Assembly (NCBI GenBank): GCA_963715625.1
Contig: OY970260.1
Coordinates: forward strand, 1,674,001-1,738,000
Source of the DNA: VRUE01 sp963715625
Lineage (GTDB): Bacteria; Actinomycetota; Thermoleophilia; Solirubrobacterales; 70-9
Reading direction: 5' to 3'
DNA length: 64,000 nucleotides
Shown piece by piece: positions 1-9,538 of the stretch. Every line of letters begins with the position of its first letter. The stretch's first letter is position 1. The notes below the pieces were generated by a model. That model was not told the DNA's origin. It saw only the letters and a list, made by a program, of their open reading frames with translations, and ran no database searches. The position numbers and the translations under genes were made by a program.

Positions 1-114
1 AAGGCCGAGGCGCTGCCGCGGCGGGCCGATGAGCTGCGCTACGCGGTGTGCGCGCGCGAGCGGGTCGACAACGCTGCCGATGCCCTCGCGATCACCGCCG
101 AGGACATCTTCTGA
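1..114 (+). CDS. C-terminal end of an unidentified protein (partial)
   Basis: Frame 1 is open from the window edge and reads 37 residues ending in ITAEDIF before TGA. The composition (charged helix, RADELRYAVCARERVD) looks like normal coding sequence. The start lies outside the window, so family and function cannot be assigned. Confidence 0.5.
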   Translation, partial: KAEALPRRADELRYAVCARERVDNAADALAITAEDIF

Positions 115-127
115 TGTTGGGTTGCTC

Positions 128-334
128 TCACTCGAAGAGACGGTCCAGCCCGATCGGTGTCTCGTTGACGCGAGTCCGTCCCGCGGCGATGGCCCGGACG
201 ACGGCGAAGTAGGTCGCCGGGTCGCGGATCTCCTGCTCCTCGCCGGCCCAGACCTGGTATTGGGGCGTGCCTCCGAGGACGGCGAGGCGGCGCAGCTTCG
301 ACCGCAGGGCGCTGCCGCTGAGGATCAGGGTCAC
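128..334 (-). CDS. Hypothetical protein, probably a 5'-decayed gene
   Basis: A 68-residue frame starts at a GTG (VTLILSGSALRSKL...) and ends IGLDRLFE. The same frame reads protein-like upstream (FWIWLDSLDDWDRWQREG) up to the stop of the neighbouring cyclase gene, but no start codon occurs there. This suggests a gene whose 5' end was lost. The phrase LILSGSAL recalls the sensor region of DUF234/AAA-type ATPases, a weak resemblance only. It lies 64 bp downstream of the cyclase gene on the same strand. Confidence 0.3.
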   Translation of the reverse strand: MTLILSGSALRSKLRRLAVLGGTPQYQVWAGEEQEIRDPATYFAVVRAIAAGRTRVNETPIGLDRLFE

Positions 335-398
335 CGGCGTGCCCTCCCGCTGCCAGCGGTCCCAGTCGTCGAGCGAATCAAGCCAGATCCAGAAGCGT

Positions 399-3300
399 CT
401 ACCGGGCCCCGAACATCATCTCCAGGCGAGCGGCAACCGTGACGTCGCCCTCGACGCTGCAGCGGCCGGCCACCATGACGGCGAGAGGATCCTCGATGCC
501 GGCCATTACCCGCACCCAGTCGGCGAGACCGAAGTGGATGGTCACCGCCGGATCAAGCGGCGCGGGCTCAAGAAGGCGGGCGCGGCCGGCTCCGGCGTCG
601 ACCTCGACCGCCCAGCGCCAGGGAGCTTCGCTCGGCGCCTCGATCGCGAAGGGCTGCAGCTCGTAGGCGATCGTGCCGTGAAAGCCGGCTGCCTCGGCGG
701 GCTGGAATCCGCGCGCCATCGCTCGAATCAATGCCCGCTGGCGCCGGGGGTCGACGAAGCGACGCTCGATTTCGCCATCGTCTAGGTCGCGGACCATCGA
801 CGCCAGGGCGCGGCGACCGCCCCGCGCCGCGAGCGCGCGAATCCTCCTGGTTCGCTCGGCGCGGCGCCGGTGGCTCGGGGGCTCGCGCCCCTCGATCTCG
901 GCGCGGGCATCGGCAGCGCACTTGATCGCCCAGCCAACTTCGTGGCGGGTGGCAATCGCCTCCGCCTCGGAGAGGACGCTTCGCGCCTGCTCGGCTTCTC
1001 CGCCATGGTGCAGGGCCCTGGCGAGATCGACTCGGACCAGGGGACGCGCCCAGACCAGCTCCAGCTCATCCGCCCGCGCGACCGCACTGTGCAACTCGCT
1101 GGTCGCGGCGTCCACGCGACCCGCCAGCAGATCGAGCCGGCCAATGTGCCACTCCGGCTGATGGCCGTAGCAGAGCAAGGGCGCCGCCACGATCAGTCGC
1201 GACCGCATCTGCTCCAGCAGCGGCCGCAGTCGCTCCGCAGCCTCGAGGTCGGCGATCGAGGTTGCCGCGTAAGCGAGGTAGCAGACGACCCCAGGAAGGT
1301 GCCCATCCGGGTGCCGCAGTCCATTGAGGTCGTCTTCGAGCAGGGAGCGCAGCTGGCGTCGCGCGGTCTCGCGCTCTCCGTCGATGGCCTCCAAGATCAC
1401 CGCTCCGGCGACGATGGCGCCTCGCGGGATCTCCGCGTCGAGCGCTTCGAAGACGCGCCGCGGCATCTCCGTCTCGCCACCATAGAACCAACCGGTGAGC
1501 GTCGCGAAGCCCAGCTCGGCAAAGATCTGGATGTCCGGGCGCAGGCGACGTACTCCCGCTCCGGCGCGCCGTGCCAAGATCTCCGCCTCCGCGCGCCTGC
1601 CCCGATCGACGAGCCTCATCGAACGATTCAGGTCCACCTCCCAGGTGAAACGGGGACTGCCGAGGCGAGCGGCGATCTCGGCGCCTCGCTCGACCGCCCG
1701 CTCGCACTCGGAGATGCGCGCCATCGAGTAGTTGATCACCGCGCACCACTGCACGACCCGGAAGAGGAGGTCCTCGCGACCGCATTCCTCCGCCGGCCCG
1801 AGCAGCTCGGGCATGGAATTCATGTCCTTCATCAGACCCTCGAAGTCGAGCGGATCGGGGCGGCGGGCAAAGCTCGCCGCCAGCCGCGTGAACTGGGCCA
1901 GGACATGGGCTTCGGGGTCTCCGAGCTCGCCCTCGAGGTCCTCCGCCCGCCGAGCAAGGGAGGCGAGGGTCTCGTCCTCCTTGGTGAAGGTCATCAGGTA
2001 GACCAGGCGGAAGATCATGCGCAGCGCGAGGCGCGGCTCCTCGCCGCCCAGTGCCTCCAGGCCCTCCTGCAGCAGGGCGACCGAAGCAGGATCGTCGGCG
2101 CCGTTCTCCCAGCCGAAGCCGATGTCGCCGCCGGCGAAGCCGAGCGCGGCCCGCGCCAAGGTGACGCTGTCACCAGTGGCGCGCGCCGCTTCAACGGCGC
2201 CGTGGAAGGAATCGCGGGCTCGTATCAGGTCCGCGCTGAGGAAGTCCTGCTCGCCGAGCTCGAGCAGGACTGGCGCTCGCGCGCCGAGGTCGTCCTCGGG
2301 CAGCAGGGAGAGGACTTGACGAAGGTGGGCGGCGGAGGCCTCGTGATCGTGCCCTGCCGCCGCCACCACCGCCGCGGTCCGATGCGCAGCAATCGCGGGT
2401 TCGGTCCCGGTCAGCTCCACCGAGAGGCCATAGTGGCGAGCCAGCTCCGCCGCCTCGGGGTCTGGGGTCTCTTCCAGGGCGCGGGCGATCGCCAGATGCA
2501 GGCGAGCGCGAGCCGCGTCGCCCACCTCCGCGATCAGCGCCTCGCGCACGAGCGCGTGGGTGAAGGCGACCGTCCGCTCTGCCGTGGCCACGTCCTCGAC
2601 GAGCCGCTCCGAAAGCGCGTCCTGGACAGCACGCTCGGCCGTCTGGGGGTCGAGGCCCGCCGCCTTGGCGGCGAGAGCGACCGGCGCCGCAGGCCCGATC
2701 GCGGCGACCGCGGTCAGTAGCCGCTCGGTGGCGGGATCGAGTCCGGCCAGGCGCTCCTCGACCAAGCCGGTGACGGCGTCCGGCACGGGCGCTGCGTCAA
2801 GCGCCTCGCCATCGCGCAGCGCCCCCCGCCCGTCGAGGTCGCGGGCCAGCTCGCCGGCGAAGAACGGGTTGCCGGAGGTGCGCTCCGAGAGCCGCATAGC
2901 CAGTGCCGGAGTGATCGTCCGCCCCAGCTTCGCCTCCACCAGGGCCGCCATCCCGGCGGCATCGAGACCGGCGAGGGTCAGCTCGGCCAGGTCGCCGGTG
3001 CGGCGCAGGTCCGAGAGTGCCTTGGCGACCGGATGCCGACGTCCCATCTCTCCCTCGCGAGCCGTCACGACCAGCGCCAGCTCGGCGGTCGGCGGGCTCT
3101 CCAGCAGGTGCCGGAGAGCCTGCGCGGAGGCTGGATCGCACCACTGGGCGTCGTCCAGAACCAGATAGAGGGAGCCGCCTCTCGCGGCGCAACCCAGGGC
3201 CGCGCCGATCCCGCGCAGGAGGCGGTAGCGAAATCCCTCGGCGGCGACCATGCGACCGGCGCTTGCCTGCTCGCCTAGATCGGCACCCAGGTCGAGCTCT

Positions 3301-4271
3301 GGCACAAGCGCCGAAAGCTCAGGCCCCGCAGCTCCGGCGAGCGCTCGGCGCCACTCCTCGGCGCCAGCCAGCGCCAACTCGCCGATCGCCCGCACCCACG
3401 GCTCGAAAGGGACAACCGTCTCCGGCGGGCAGCGCGCCAGCACCACCATGGCGCCCCCGGCGTGAGCCTCGCTCGCCGCCGCTGCGGCGTGGCGGGTCTT
3501 GCCGATTCCCGGCTCACCCAAGATCAGCGCAGCGCGCCGCCCTGGTCGAGGTGCCGTCCTTTCGCGCAGCATCGCGATCTCGCGGTCGCGGCCGATCAAC
3601 GGCTCCTCGGCGTAGGCGGCAAGGATCGGCGGCAGTTGGACATAGGTTGATGAATCCCCAGCTTCAGGCGCACTGGTACGGTCGGCCTCCGCAGGCGCCG
3701 CTCCATCGCCCTCGCGGTTCGCCGCCAGCTCGCGCCAGCGCAGCCGAGACGCGCCCACCGGCGCCGGCACCCCCTTCAGGTCGTAGTCGCGGCTCTCGTC
3801 CAGCACAACTCCGTCGCGCGACGCGACCAGCCCGTGAACCAGGTCCTGGACCAGAACCTCTCCCGTTCCCGCGGCAGAGGAGAGGCGGCTCGCGATGACC
3901 ACCGACATCCCGTGCAGGTCCTCGCCGTCGGGGATCGGCTCTCCGGCCGCCACGCCGACCCTGGCCGCGAGTCCAATCCCGCCCCGCTCGCCATCGAGAC
4001 GCTCGACCGCGGCCTGGATCGCGGCCGCGGCGCGCAGCGCGCCCAGGGCGCTCTCAAAGCACGACATCACTCCGTCGCCGAGCGTCTTGACCACCCGCCC
4101 GTCCCCGCGCTTCACCGCGTCGGTCACGTCCCTCACATGGGCCCGACGCAGGCTGTCCATGCGATCGTCGCCGAGGGTCGCCAGCAGGGCCGTCGAATCG
4201 ACCAAGTCGCTGAAGACCACGATCGCAATCCCAGCCATCGCCGGACATCTTTTCGCATGCCGCTGGGCCAT
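399..4271 (-). CDS. Class III cyclase / AAA-type ATPase / TPR regulator with C-terminal SCP2-like domain
   Basis: 1290-residue multidomain signalling protein. Residues ~13-185 form a class III adenylate/guanylate cyclase homology domain, with FSDLVDST (metal-binding Asp22) and LGDGVM (Asp66). Residues ~220-560 form a STAND/AAA ATPase module with Walker A GEPGIGKT at 252-259 and Walker B LYLVLDDAQW. Residues ~560-1130 are TPR-like helical repeats. The last ~100 residues (FHGTIAYELQPF...CSVEGDVTVAARLEMMFG) resemble an SCP2 sterol-carrier domain. The cyclase-ATPase-TPR order is common in actinobacteria; the SCP2 tail is less usual. The start could instead be Met12 (MAGIAIVVFSD). It is transcribed divergently from the LuxR-type regulator, with ~240 bp between them. 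The ligand is unknown, and whether the cyclase makes cAMP is not visible from sequence. Confidence 0.88.
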   Translation of the reverse strand: MAQRHAKRCPAMAGIAIVVFSDLVDSTALLATLGDDRMDSLRRAHVRDVTDAVKRGDGRVVKTLGDGVMSCFESALGALRAAAAIQAAVERLDGERGGIGLAARVGVAAGEPIPDGEDLHGMSVVIASRLSSAAGTGEVLVQDLVHGLVASRDGVVLDESRDYDLKGVPAPVGASRLRWRELAANREGDGAAPAEADRTSAPEAGDSSTYVQLPPILAAYAEEPLIGRDREIAMLRERTAPRPGRRAALILGEPGIGKTRHAAAAASEAHAGGAMVVLARCPPETVVPFEPWVRAIGELALAGAEEWRRALAGAAGPELSALVPELDLGADLGEQASAGRMVAAEGFRYRLLRGIGAALGCAARGGSLYLVLDDAQWCDPASAQALRHLLESPPTAELALVVTAREGEMGRRHPVAKALSDLRRTGDLAELTLAGLDAAGMAALVEAKLGRTITPALAMRLSERTSGNPFFAGELARDLDGRGALRDGEALDAAPVPDAVTGLVEERLAGLDPATERLLTAVAAIGPAAPVALAAKAAGLDPQTAERAVQDALSERLVEDVATAERTVAFTHALVREALIAEVGDAARARLHLAIARALEETPDPEAAELARHYGLSVELTGTEPAIAAHRTAAVVAAAGHDHEASAAHLRQVLSLLPEDDLGARAPVLLELGEQDFLSADLIRARDSFHGAVEAARATGDSVTLARAALGFAGGDIGFGWENGADDPASVALLQEGLEALGGEEPRLALRMIFRLVYLMTFTKEDETLASLARRAEDLEGELGDPEAHVLAQFTRLAASFARRPDPLDFEGLMKDMNSMPELLGPAEECGREDLLFRVVQWCAVINYSMARISECERAVERGAEIAARLGSPRFTWEVDLNRSMRLVDRGRRAEAEILARRAGAGVRRLRPDIQIFAELGFATLTGWFYGGETEMPRRVFEALDAEIPRGAIVAGAVILEAIDGERETARRQLRSLLEDDLNGLRHPDGHLPGVVCYLAYAATSIADLEAAERLRPLLEQMRSRLIVAAPLLCYGHQPEWHIGRLDLLAGRVDAATSELHSAVARADELELVWARPLVRVDLARALHHGGEAEQARSVLSEAEAIATRHEVGWAIKCAADARAEIEGREPPSHRRRAERTRRIRALAARGGRRALASMVRDLDDGEIERRFVDPRRQRALIRAMARGFQPAEAAGFHGTIAYELQPFAIEAPSEAPWRWAVEVDAGAGRARLLEPAPLDPAVTIHFGLADWVRVMAGIEDPLAVMVAGRCSVEGDVTVAARLEMMFGAR

Positions 4272-4476
4272 GCCAGGTCGATTCCGCCGCTGATCGCCCT
4301 TCGGCGCGTGGATGATGAGACTCGGGAGAGTCGATTCGCGCCGAGGGCGACGGGACCGAGCGCGCGGCCCAGCTGCTCGACGAGTGGTTGCTCGGCGGCG
4401 CCGAATCCGGGACAGACGCCGAGGCGGGCAGAAGGCCTCGCACCGAGTGGCTCAGTCGGGTACCGGCCTGAATCGC

Positions 4477-4512
4477 TTCACCGAGAGTGACGCGACCGTT
4501 ACCGTCCCGTCC
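4477..4512 (+). promoter_or_regulatory. Putative leaderless promoter of the LuxR-family gene
   Basis: A -35-like TTCACC lies 17 bp before TACCGT (4500-4505). Seven bases later comes an in-frame GTG at 4513. A transcript starting at the usual +7 position would begin at the start codon. This supports the GTG over ATG codons further upstream, whose translation is Arg-rich and non-conserved looking. Confidence 0.4.
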
Positions 4513-7329
4513 GTGTCCGCTTCTGGGCTGATAGAGCGCTCCGATGAGCTGATGACGATCGAGCAGGCGCTGGACGCGGCGCGCGGGAAGGACGGGCGCT
4601 GCGCCTGGATCGAGGGCCCGGCCGGCATCGGCAAGACGAGCCTCGTCGGCGAGGCCTGCCGGATGGGCGCCGCGCGGGGGTTCCGGGTATTCGAGGCGAC
4701 CGGCATCGAGCTGGAGCGCGGCTTCCCGTTTGGCGTCGTGCGCCAGCTCTACGAGCCGGTTATCCGAGGGCTGGACCCAACCGAGCGCGAGGCGCTGGCG
4801 CAGGGCGCAGCCGCCGTCTTCGGCGCCGCGGCGCCCGATGGCGGCGGCGCGGACCTCTCCTTCCAGGTCCTGCATGGCCTCTACTGGCTCGTCGCCGAGC
4901 TGGCACAGCGCGATCCACTGCTGATCGCGGTCGACGACGCGCAGTGGGCCGACTACCCCTCGCTGCGCCACCTGCTCTATCTGTGTCGTCGGCTGGAGGG
5001 GCTTGCCGTCGTCGTCATGATCGCCGAGAGGACCGGGGAGGAGGCGCCCGCTGTGCTCGACGAGCTGAGGGAGACGACCGCCGCGCGCATCGAGCCGCGG
5101 CCGTTGAGCGCCTCGGGCGCCTTGCGGCTGGCCCGCGCGATCTTCGACGCCGAGCCCTCGCTCGCCTTCATCTCCGCCTCCGTGGAGCGCACCGGCGGCT
5201 CCCCGCTCTACCTGCGCGAGACGCTCGTGGCGCTCCGGGACGAAGACCTGCGCCCGGACGACTCCTCGATCGAGGCGGTCGAGCGAATCGACGCCGAGGG
5301 GCTGGCGCGCCACGTGTGGCGGCGCATCGAATCGGTCGACCCGGCGGCGCCGTCGGTGGCGGGAGCGATCGCCGTGCTCGGCGAGGGGGCGCGGCCCGGA
5401 CGAGTCGCCCTCCTCAGCGACGTGCCGGCCGCGCGGGTCGCGGGGATCGTCGAGCAGCTCCGCGGCCGCGGAATCCTCGACGGAGGCGATGTTCCGCGCT
5501 TCACCCATCCGGTCGTGCGCGCCGCCGTCGAGGCGCGCGTCTCCGCCGGTCGGCTGGACACCTGGCACCGCTCGGCCGCAGGCCTGCTCGATCGCGAGGG
5601 GGCCGGAGCCGATCATGTCGCCGGCCACCTGCTCTCCTGCCTGCCCGAGGACGACCCGTGGGTGGTCGAGCGCCTGCGCGAGTTCGCCGCCACCGCCATG
5701 CGGCGTGGCGCTCCCGACCTGGCGGCGAGGGCGCTGACGCGCGCCCTCGAAGAGCCGCCACCCACGGACACGCGCGCGGAGGTTCTCTGCGAGCTTGCGG
5801 CCGCCGAGGATGCGACCGGAGAAGCGGACGAGGCGCTTGCCCACTTTGCCGAGGCGTCGAAGCGTGCGGCGGATCCCGGGAGGCGGGCCGAGATCGCGAT
5901 CGCCCAGGCTCAGATCCTCGCCTCGACCAACCGCTTTTCCGAGGCTGTCGCCGTTCTGGACCGGGAACTCGAGCGGATCGGCGACAGCGATCCGCTTCTA
6001 CAGCAACGAATCGACGCCGAGCTGATCACCTACGCCCTGTTCTCGGAGGAGGCTCGAGGCAGGGGGCTCGAGCGCCTGGCCTCCTATGCGGGACGGGTGC
6101 CAGAGGGACCCGCGGCGCAGCCGATCCTGACCGCGATGGCCGCTGGCGTCGCGCTCACCGGCGAACGCGCGGCGGAATCCGCCGAGCTCGCCGAGCGCGC
6201 GTTGCGGGAGGGCGGCTTCCGCAACGGCGGCCTCACCGGGGAGTTGTGGTTCATCACCGCCTGGATCTTGATCTTCAGCGACCGCCCGGACCTGGCCGAG
6301 TCCTCCGCGCGCGAGAAGCTCGAGCCGACGCGGAGCGACGGACGGGTCCGGGAGGTCTTCGCCGTCGAACTGACCCTGGCCTGCGCCCGCTACCGACAGG
6401 GCGCCTTGCCGGACGCGGTGTCTGGCGCCAGGGCCGCCCTCGCCATGGCCGATCGCGGCGCCCACCAGGCCTGGGCGCACGGGGTCCACGCGCTGGCGCT
6501 GCTCGACAGCGGCGAGCTAGAGGCCGTCGAGGCCGCCCTGGAGGCGGCCGAGCCGGAGCACTGGCACGAGGACGCGCCGGGCAGCTTCAGCCTCTACTGG
6601 GCGCGGGCGCAGCTGCGCCTCGAGCAGGGGCGCTACGACGAGGCGACAGCCGACCTCGACGTGCTGCGAAGGCGGGGAGAACTGGTCGGTCCGGGCCTGC
6701 GTACCAACAACGACGTCAGGCATCCGGTCGAAGTGCTCCTTGCCCATCGCAGAGGTGAGGCGGAGAAGGCGCGCGACCATGCCGCCGCGGAGCTCGACGT
6801 GGCGCATCGCTTCGGCGGCGATGGCTACGTCGGCACGATGCTGCGGATCAGCGGCATCGTCGCCGAGCCCGGCGAGCGCCTGGGTTTCCTGCGCGAGTCG
6901 GTGGAGGTGCTGCGGGGCTCCGTCTTTCGCCTCGAGGCCGCGCGTTCCCTGATCGAGCTGGGCGCGGAGCTGCGCCGGCGCGGGGAACGAGCGGCGGCCC
7001 GCGAGCCGCTTGCCGAGGGTCTCGACCTGGCCTACCGCTGCGGTGCGGCCGGGGTTGTCAGCCAGGCGATGGAGGAGCTGCGAGCGGCGGGGGCGAGACC
7101 CCGCCGCGCGGTGCGCGAGGGCCCCGACGCTCTCACGGCGACCGAGTCGCGCATGGCGGTTCTCGCGGCGAGCGGGCGCAGCAATCGTGAGATAGCCCAA
7201 GAGCTCTGCGTGACGCTGAAGACCGTCGAGGGCACCCTGATGCGCGCCTACGCCAAGCTCGGGATCTCGGGGCGCGGGGCGCGGGCCGCGCTTCCTGAGG
7301 CCCTCGGACCGCTGTATGCCGAGGCGTAG
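4513..7329 (+). CDS. LuxR-family transcriptional regulator with N-terminal ATPase (LAL/MalT-like)
   Basis: About 938 residues from GTG 4513. The protein begins with the typical LIERSDEL pre-ATPase segment, then Walker A GPAGIGKT (residues ~35-42) and Walker B LLIAVDDAQW. A long helical, TPR-like middle follows. A C-terminal LuxR helix-turn-helix (LTATESRMAVLAASGRSNRE ... TLKTVEGTLMRAYAKLGI) binds DNA. This is the layout of large ATP-binding LuxR (LAL) activators, which often control neighbouring secondary-metabolism or catabolic genes. The next genes on the strand are a P450 and an acetyltransferase, so local control is plausible but unproven. Translation from the upstream ATG at 4312 adds ~67 Arg-rich residues that I judge not to be coding. 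Confidence 0.88.
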   Translation: MSASGLIERSDELMTIEQALDAARGKDGRCAWIEGPAGIGKTSLVGEACRMGAARGFRVFEATGIELERGFPFGVVRQLYEPVIRGLDPTEREALAQGAAAVFGAAAPDGGGADLSFQVLHGLYWLVAELAQRDPLLIAVDDAQWADYPSLRHLLYLCRRLEGLAVVVMIAERTGEEAPAVLDELRETTAARIEPRPLSASGALRLARAIFDAEPSLAFISASVERTGGSPLYLRETLVALRDEDLRPDDSSIEAVERIDAEGLARHVWRRIESVDPAAPSVAGAIAVLGEGARPGRVALLSDVPAARVAGIVEQLRGRGILDGGDVPRFTHPVVRAAVEARVSAGRLDTWHRSAAGLLDREGAGADHVAGHLLSCLPEDDPWVVERLREFAATAMRRGAPDLAARALTRALEEPPPTDTRAEVLCELAAAEDATGEADEALAHFAEASKRAADPGRRAEIAIAQAQILASTNRFSEAVAVLDRELERIGDSDPLLQQRIDAELITYALFSEEARGRGLERLASYAGRVPEGPAAQPILTAMAAGVALTGERAAESAELAERALREGGFRNGGLTGELWFITAWILIFSDRPDLAESSAREKLEPTRSDGRVREVFAVELTLACARYRQGALPDAVSGARAALAMADRGAHQAWAHGVHALALLDSGELEAVEAALEAAEPEHWHEDAPGSFSLYWARAQLRLEQGRYDEATADLDVLRRRGELVGPGLRTNNDVRHPVEVLLAHRRGEAEKARDHAAAELDVAHRFGGDGYVGTMLRISGIVAEPGERLGFLRESVEVLRGSVFRLEAARSLIELGAELRRRGERAAAREPLAEGLDLAYRCGAAGVVSQAMEELRAAGARPRRAVREGPDALTATESRMAVLAASGRSNREIAQELCVTLKTVEGTLMRAYAKLGISGRGARAALPEALGPLYAEA

Positions 7330-7331
7330 GC

Positions 7332-7391
7332 GGAAAAGTCAAGGGTTCGACTCCGTAGCGAAGCGAGGGTTGGCGGCCGATACTCGCCGGC
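7332..7391 (+). promoter_or_regulatory. 60-bp upstream element of the P450 gene (copy 1), leaderless-type
   Basis: It begins GGAAAAGTCAAGGGTTCG and ends with GATACT seven bases before ATG 7392. The same element, with about 49 of 60 positions identical by hand count, ends at exactly the same place before the ATG of the acetyltransferase gene (8837-8896). Identical spacing to both start codons argues for a shared promoter/operator. Confidence 0.6.
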
Positions 7392-8741
7392 ATGCCCTCC
7401 AGAGCGGATTACCCCCCCGGGCCTCACACGCCCCGCCTCCACCAGACGCTGAGGTTCAACACCGACTTCATCGGCTTCATGGAGTCGTGCCTGCGTCGCT
7501 ACGGCGACGTCTTTACCGTTCGTCCCTATCCGTACTCCGCCCTGGTCGCGGTGACGGCGCCGGAGGACGTCCAGGCGGTCCTCTTCGACAGGGAGCGCTT
7601 CATCCGCGGCAGCTCGGCGGACCTGATCAAGCCGATCGCGGGTGAGCGCTCGGTGATCTTCCTCTCCGGCGATGACCACATGCGCCAGCGCAAGCTGCTT
7701 CTGCCGCCCTTTCACGGCGAGCAGGTCAAGCGCTGGACCGAGCGGATAGAGGCCATCGCGGAGGAGGAGCTCGACCGGCTGCCGCTCGGCGTGCCGATCT
7801 CGCTGCGTCCGACCATGCAGCGAATCACCTTCGATGTGATCTGCCGCCTGATCTTCGGCATGAAAGACGCGGCGCGGGTCGCCGAGCTCAACGCGGCGAT
7901 GCTCCGCATGCTCGATCCCCGTTTCGCTCCGCTCCTTTTCTTCCCATTCATGTTCCGGCGGGGAGGACGACTGCACCCGAGCAGGCTCTTCTTCGCTCGC
8001 CGGGATCCCGTCGACCGGCTGATTCATGAGGAGATCGTGCGGCATCGCGCCGACCCGGCGGTTGCAGAACGCGACGACGTGCTGGCGATGCTGATCGTCG
8101 CCCGGGACGAGTCGGGTGAGCGGCTGAGCGACGCGGAGCTGCGCGACGAGATGCTCGGCCTGCTCAATGCCGGCCATGAGACGACCGCCACCGCGCTCGC
8201 CTGGGCGGGCGAGCGCCTCGCCCGGAACCCGGCCGTGCAGGATCGACTCGTCGAGGAGCTGGTGGCGGGCGCCGACGAGTACCTGGAGGCTTTCGTCGAG
8301 GAGCTGCTGCGCATCCGCCCGCCGGTTGCCGACACGCCGCGCTGCGCCGTGGAGGACACCGAGCTGAGCGGGCACCCGATCCCGGCCGGGACGGTGGTCA
8401 GCGCCGTGTTCAGCATCACTCAGCGCCGCGCGGACCTCTGGGAGGACCCCTTGGCCTTCAAGCCCGAGCGCTTCCTCGAAGGCAAGCCGACGCCCTACTC
8501 GCACACGCCGTTCGGGGGAGGCATCCGGCGGTGCATCGGCGCCCCGCTTGCCAACAGTGAGCTGCGTATCGTTCTGCGGGCAATGCTGCGGCGCTTCCGC
8601 TTCGAGCCCGCCGATGGCCCCGAGGCGACGATCAAACGGGTTGGGGCCACCCTGGCCCCTTCGGATGGAGGGCGAGTGGTGCTTCGCGCCGCCGCCGGGC
8701 CCTCGAATCGGAGAACGAACCTGGCTTCCGCGATCGCATGA
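7392..8741 (+). CDS. Cytochrome P450
   Basis: 449-residue soluble bacterial P450, of normal length. The oxygen-binding I-helix motif is AGHETT (260-265), the K-helix ExxR is E304-LL-R307, PERF is at 358-361, and the haem-ligand loop is FGGGIRRCIG with Cys381. It should catalyse haem-dependent mono-oxygenation with external electron donors; no ferredoxin or reductase gene is nearby. The substrate is unknown. The start ATG follows a GATACT hexamer by 7 nt with no Shine-Dalgarno site, consistent with a leaderless mRNA. The same promoter element precedes the next gene. Confidence 0.95.
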   Translation: MPSRADYPPGPHTPRLHQTLRFNTDFIGFMESCLRRYGDVFTVRPYPYSALVAVTAPEDVQAVLFDRERFIRGSSADLIKPIAGERSVIFLSGDDHMRQRKLLLPPFHGEQVKRWTERIEAIAEEELDRLPLGVPISLRPTMQRITFDVICRLIFGMKDAARVAELNAAMLRMLDPRFAPLLFFPFMFRRGGRLHPSRLFFARRDPVDRLIHEEIVRHRADPAVAERDDVLAMLIVARDESGERLSDAELRDEMLGLLNAGHETTATALAWAGERLARNPAVQDRLVEELVAGADEYLEAFVEELLRIRPPVADTPRCAVEDTELSGHPIPAGTVVSAVFSITQRRADLWEDPLAFKPERFLEGKPTPYSHTPFGGGIRRCIGAPLANSELRIVLRAMLRRFRFEPADGPEATIKRVGATLAPSDGGRVVLRAAAGPSNRRTNLASAIA

Positions 8742-8836
8742 CCCGGGCTTTCCAATTCCGCGTTCATCGCCTTCGGCTCGCCGCGCTCCTGTTCGGAGGC
8801 ATCGTCGGTTTCCGGCTTTCTCCCCGAGGAGTGGGT

Positions 8837-8896
8837 GGAAAAGTCAAGGGTTCGCCTCTGTAGCGAAACGAGGGCCCGGCGACGATACTCGTCGAC
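8837..8896 (+). promoter_or_regulatory. 60-bp upstream element of the acetyltransferase gene (copy 2)
   Basis: Second copy of the element at 7332-7391. The first 18 bases, the GTAGCGAA block, and GATACT plus 7 nt before the start codon are all conserved. Only ~95 bp separate it from the P450 stop, so the two genes appear to be transcribed separately under the same control. Confidence 0.6.
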
Positions 8897-9526
8897 ATGT
8901 CTTCCCCAGCCGACAGCGCGGCAATCCCAAACCGTTACGACGTTCGAAAGCCCCACCCCGCGAATGCCGCCGATCTGGCCGGGACCCTGGCCAGGGCCTT
9001 CTACGACGATCCGCTCTTCGCTTGGCTTTTGCCGGATGCCTCCCGCAGGCTGGTGATCGCCAGGCGCGGCTTCGACCTCTATCTGAGGCGCGTATGGCTT
9101 CGCCACGAGGAGACCTACACGGTTGGCGATTCAGCCGGGGTATGCGTCTGGGAGCCGCCTGGCACCTGGAAGCTGGCGGTCCGCGAGCAGATCGCCCTGC
9201 TGCCGGCGATGCTGCGCATCTTCGGCCGCAACCTGCCCCGGCTGCTGGGGACGCTCAATGCGGTCGAGAGGAACCATCCCGCGGAGCCGCACCATTACCT
9301 GGCGTTCGTCGGCGTTGACCCCGAGAGCCAGGGGCGCGGCATGGGCTCGATCCTGATGCACCCCGTTCTGCAGCGCTGCGATGCCGAGGGTCTTCCGGCC
9401 TATCTCGAGGCGAGTGCGCCGGGGAACAGGGCGCTGTACGAACGGCACGGCTTCGAGGTAACCGAGGAGATCCGGCCTGGAAGGGGCGGGCCTCCGATGT
9501 GGCGGATGTGGAGGGATCCACGCTGA
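8897..9526 (+). CDS. GNAT-family N-acetyltransferase
   Basis: 209 residues. The acetyl-CoA binding motif A is VGVDPESQGRGMG (residues ~137-149), followed by LEASAPGNRALYERHGF, the typical GNAT C-terminal core. It transfers acetyl from acetyl-CoA to an amine; the substrate is unknown. It shares its promoter element with the P450, suggesting co-regulation. A strong hairpin follows the stop codon. Confidence 0.88.
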   Translation: MSSPADSAAIPNRYDVRKPHPANAADLAGTLARAFYDDPLFAWLLPDASRRLVIARRGFDLYLRRVWLRHEETYTVGDSAGVCVWEPPGTWKLAVREQIALLPAMLRIFGRNLPRLLGTLNAVERNHPAEPHHYLAFVGVDPESQGRGMGSILMHPVLQRCDAEGLPAYLEASAPGNRALYERHGFEVTEEIRPGRGGPPMWRMWRDPR

Positions 9527-9538
9527 CTCCATCTCGAA

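Noticed and set aside
870..2720. 616-codon open frame on the plus strand
   Set aside because: Antisense to the cyclase-ATPase gene; the composition is that of the complementary frame of GC-rich coding DNA and no domain is recognisable.
4054..5844. 596-codon open frame on the minus strand
   Set aside because: Antisense to the LuxR-family gene and extending into the cyclase gene; no recognisable motif.
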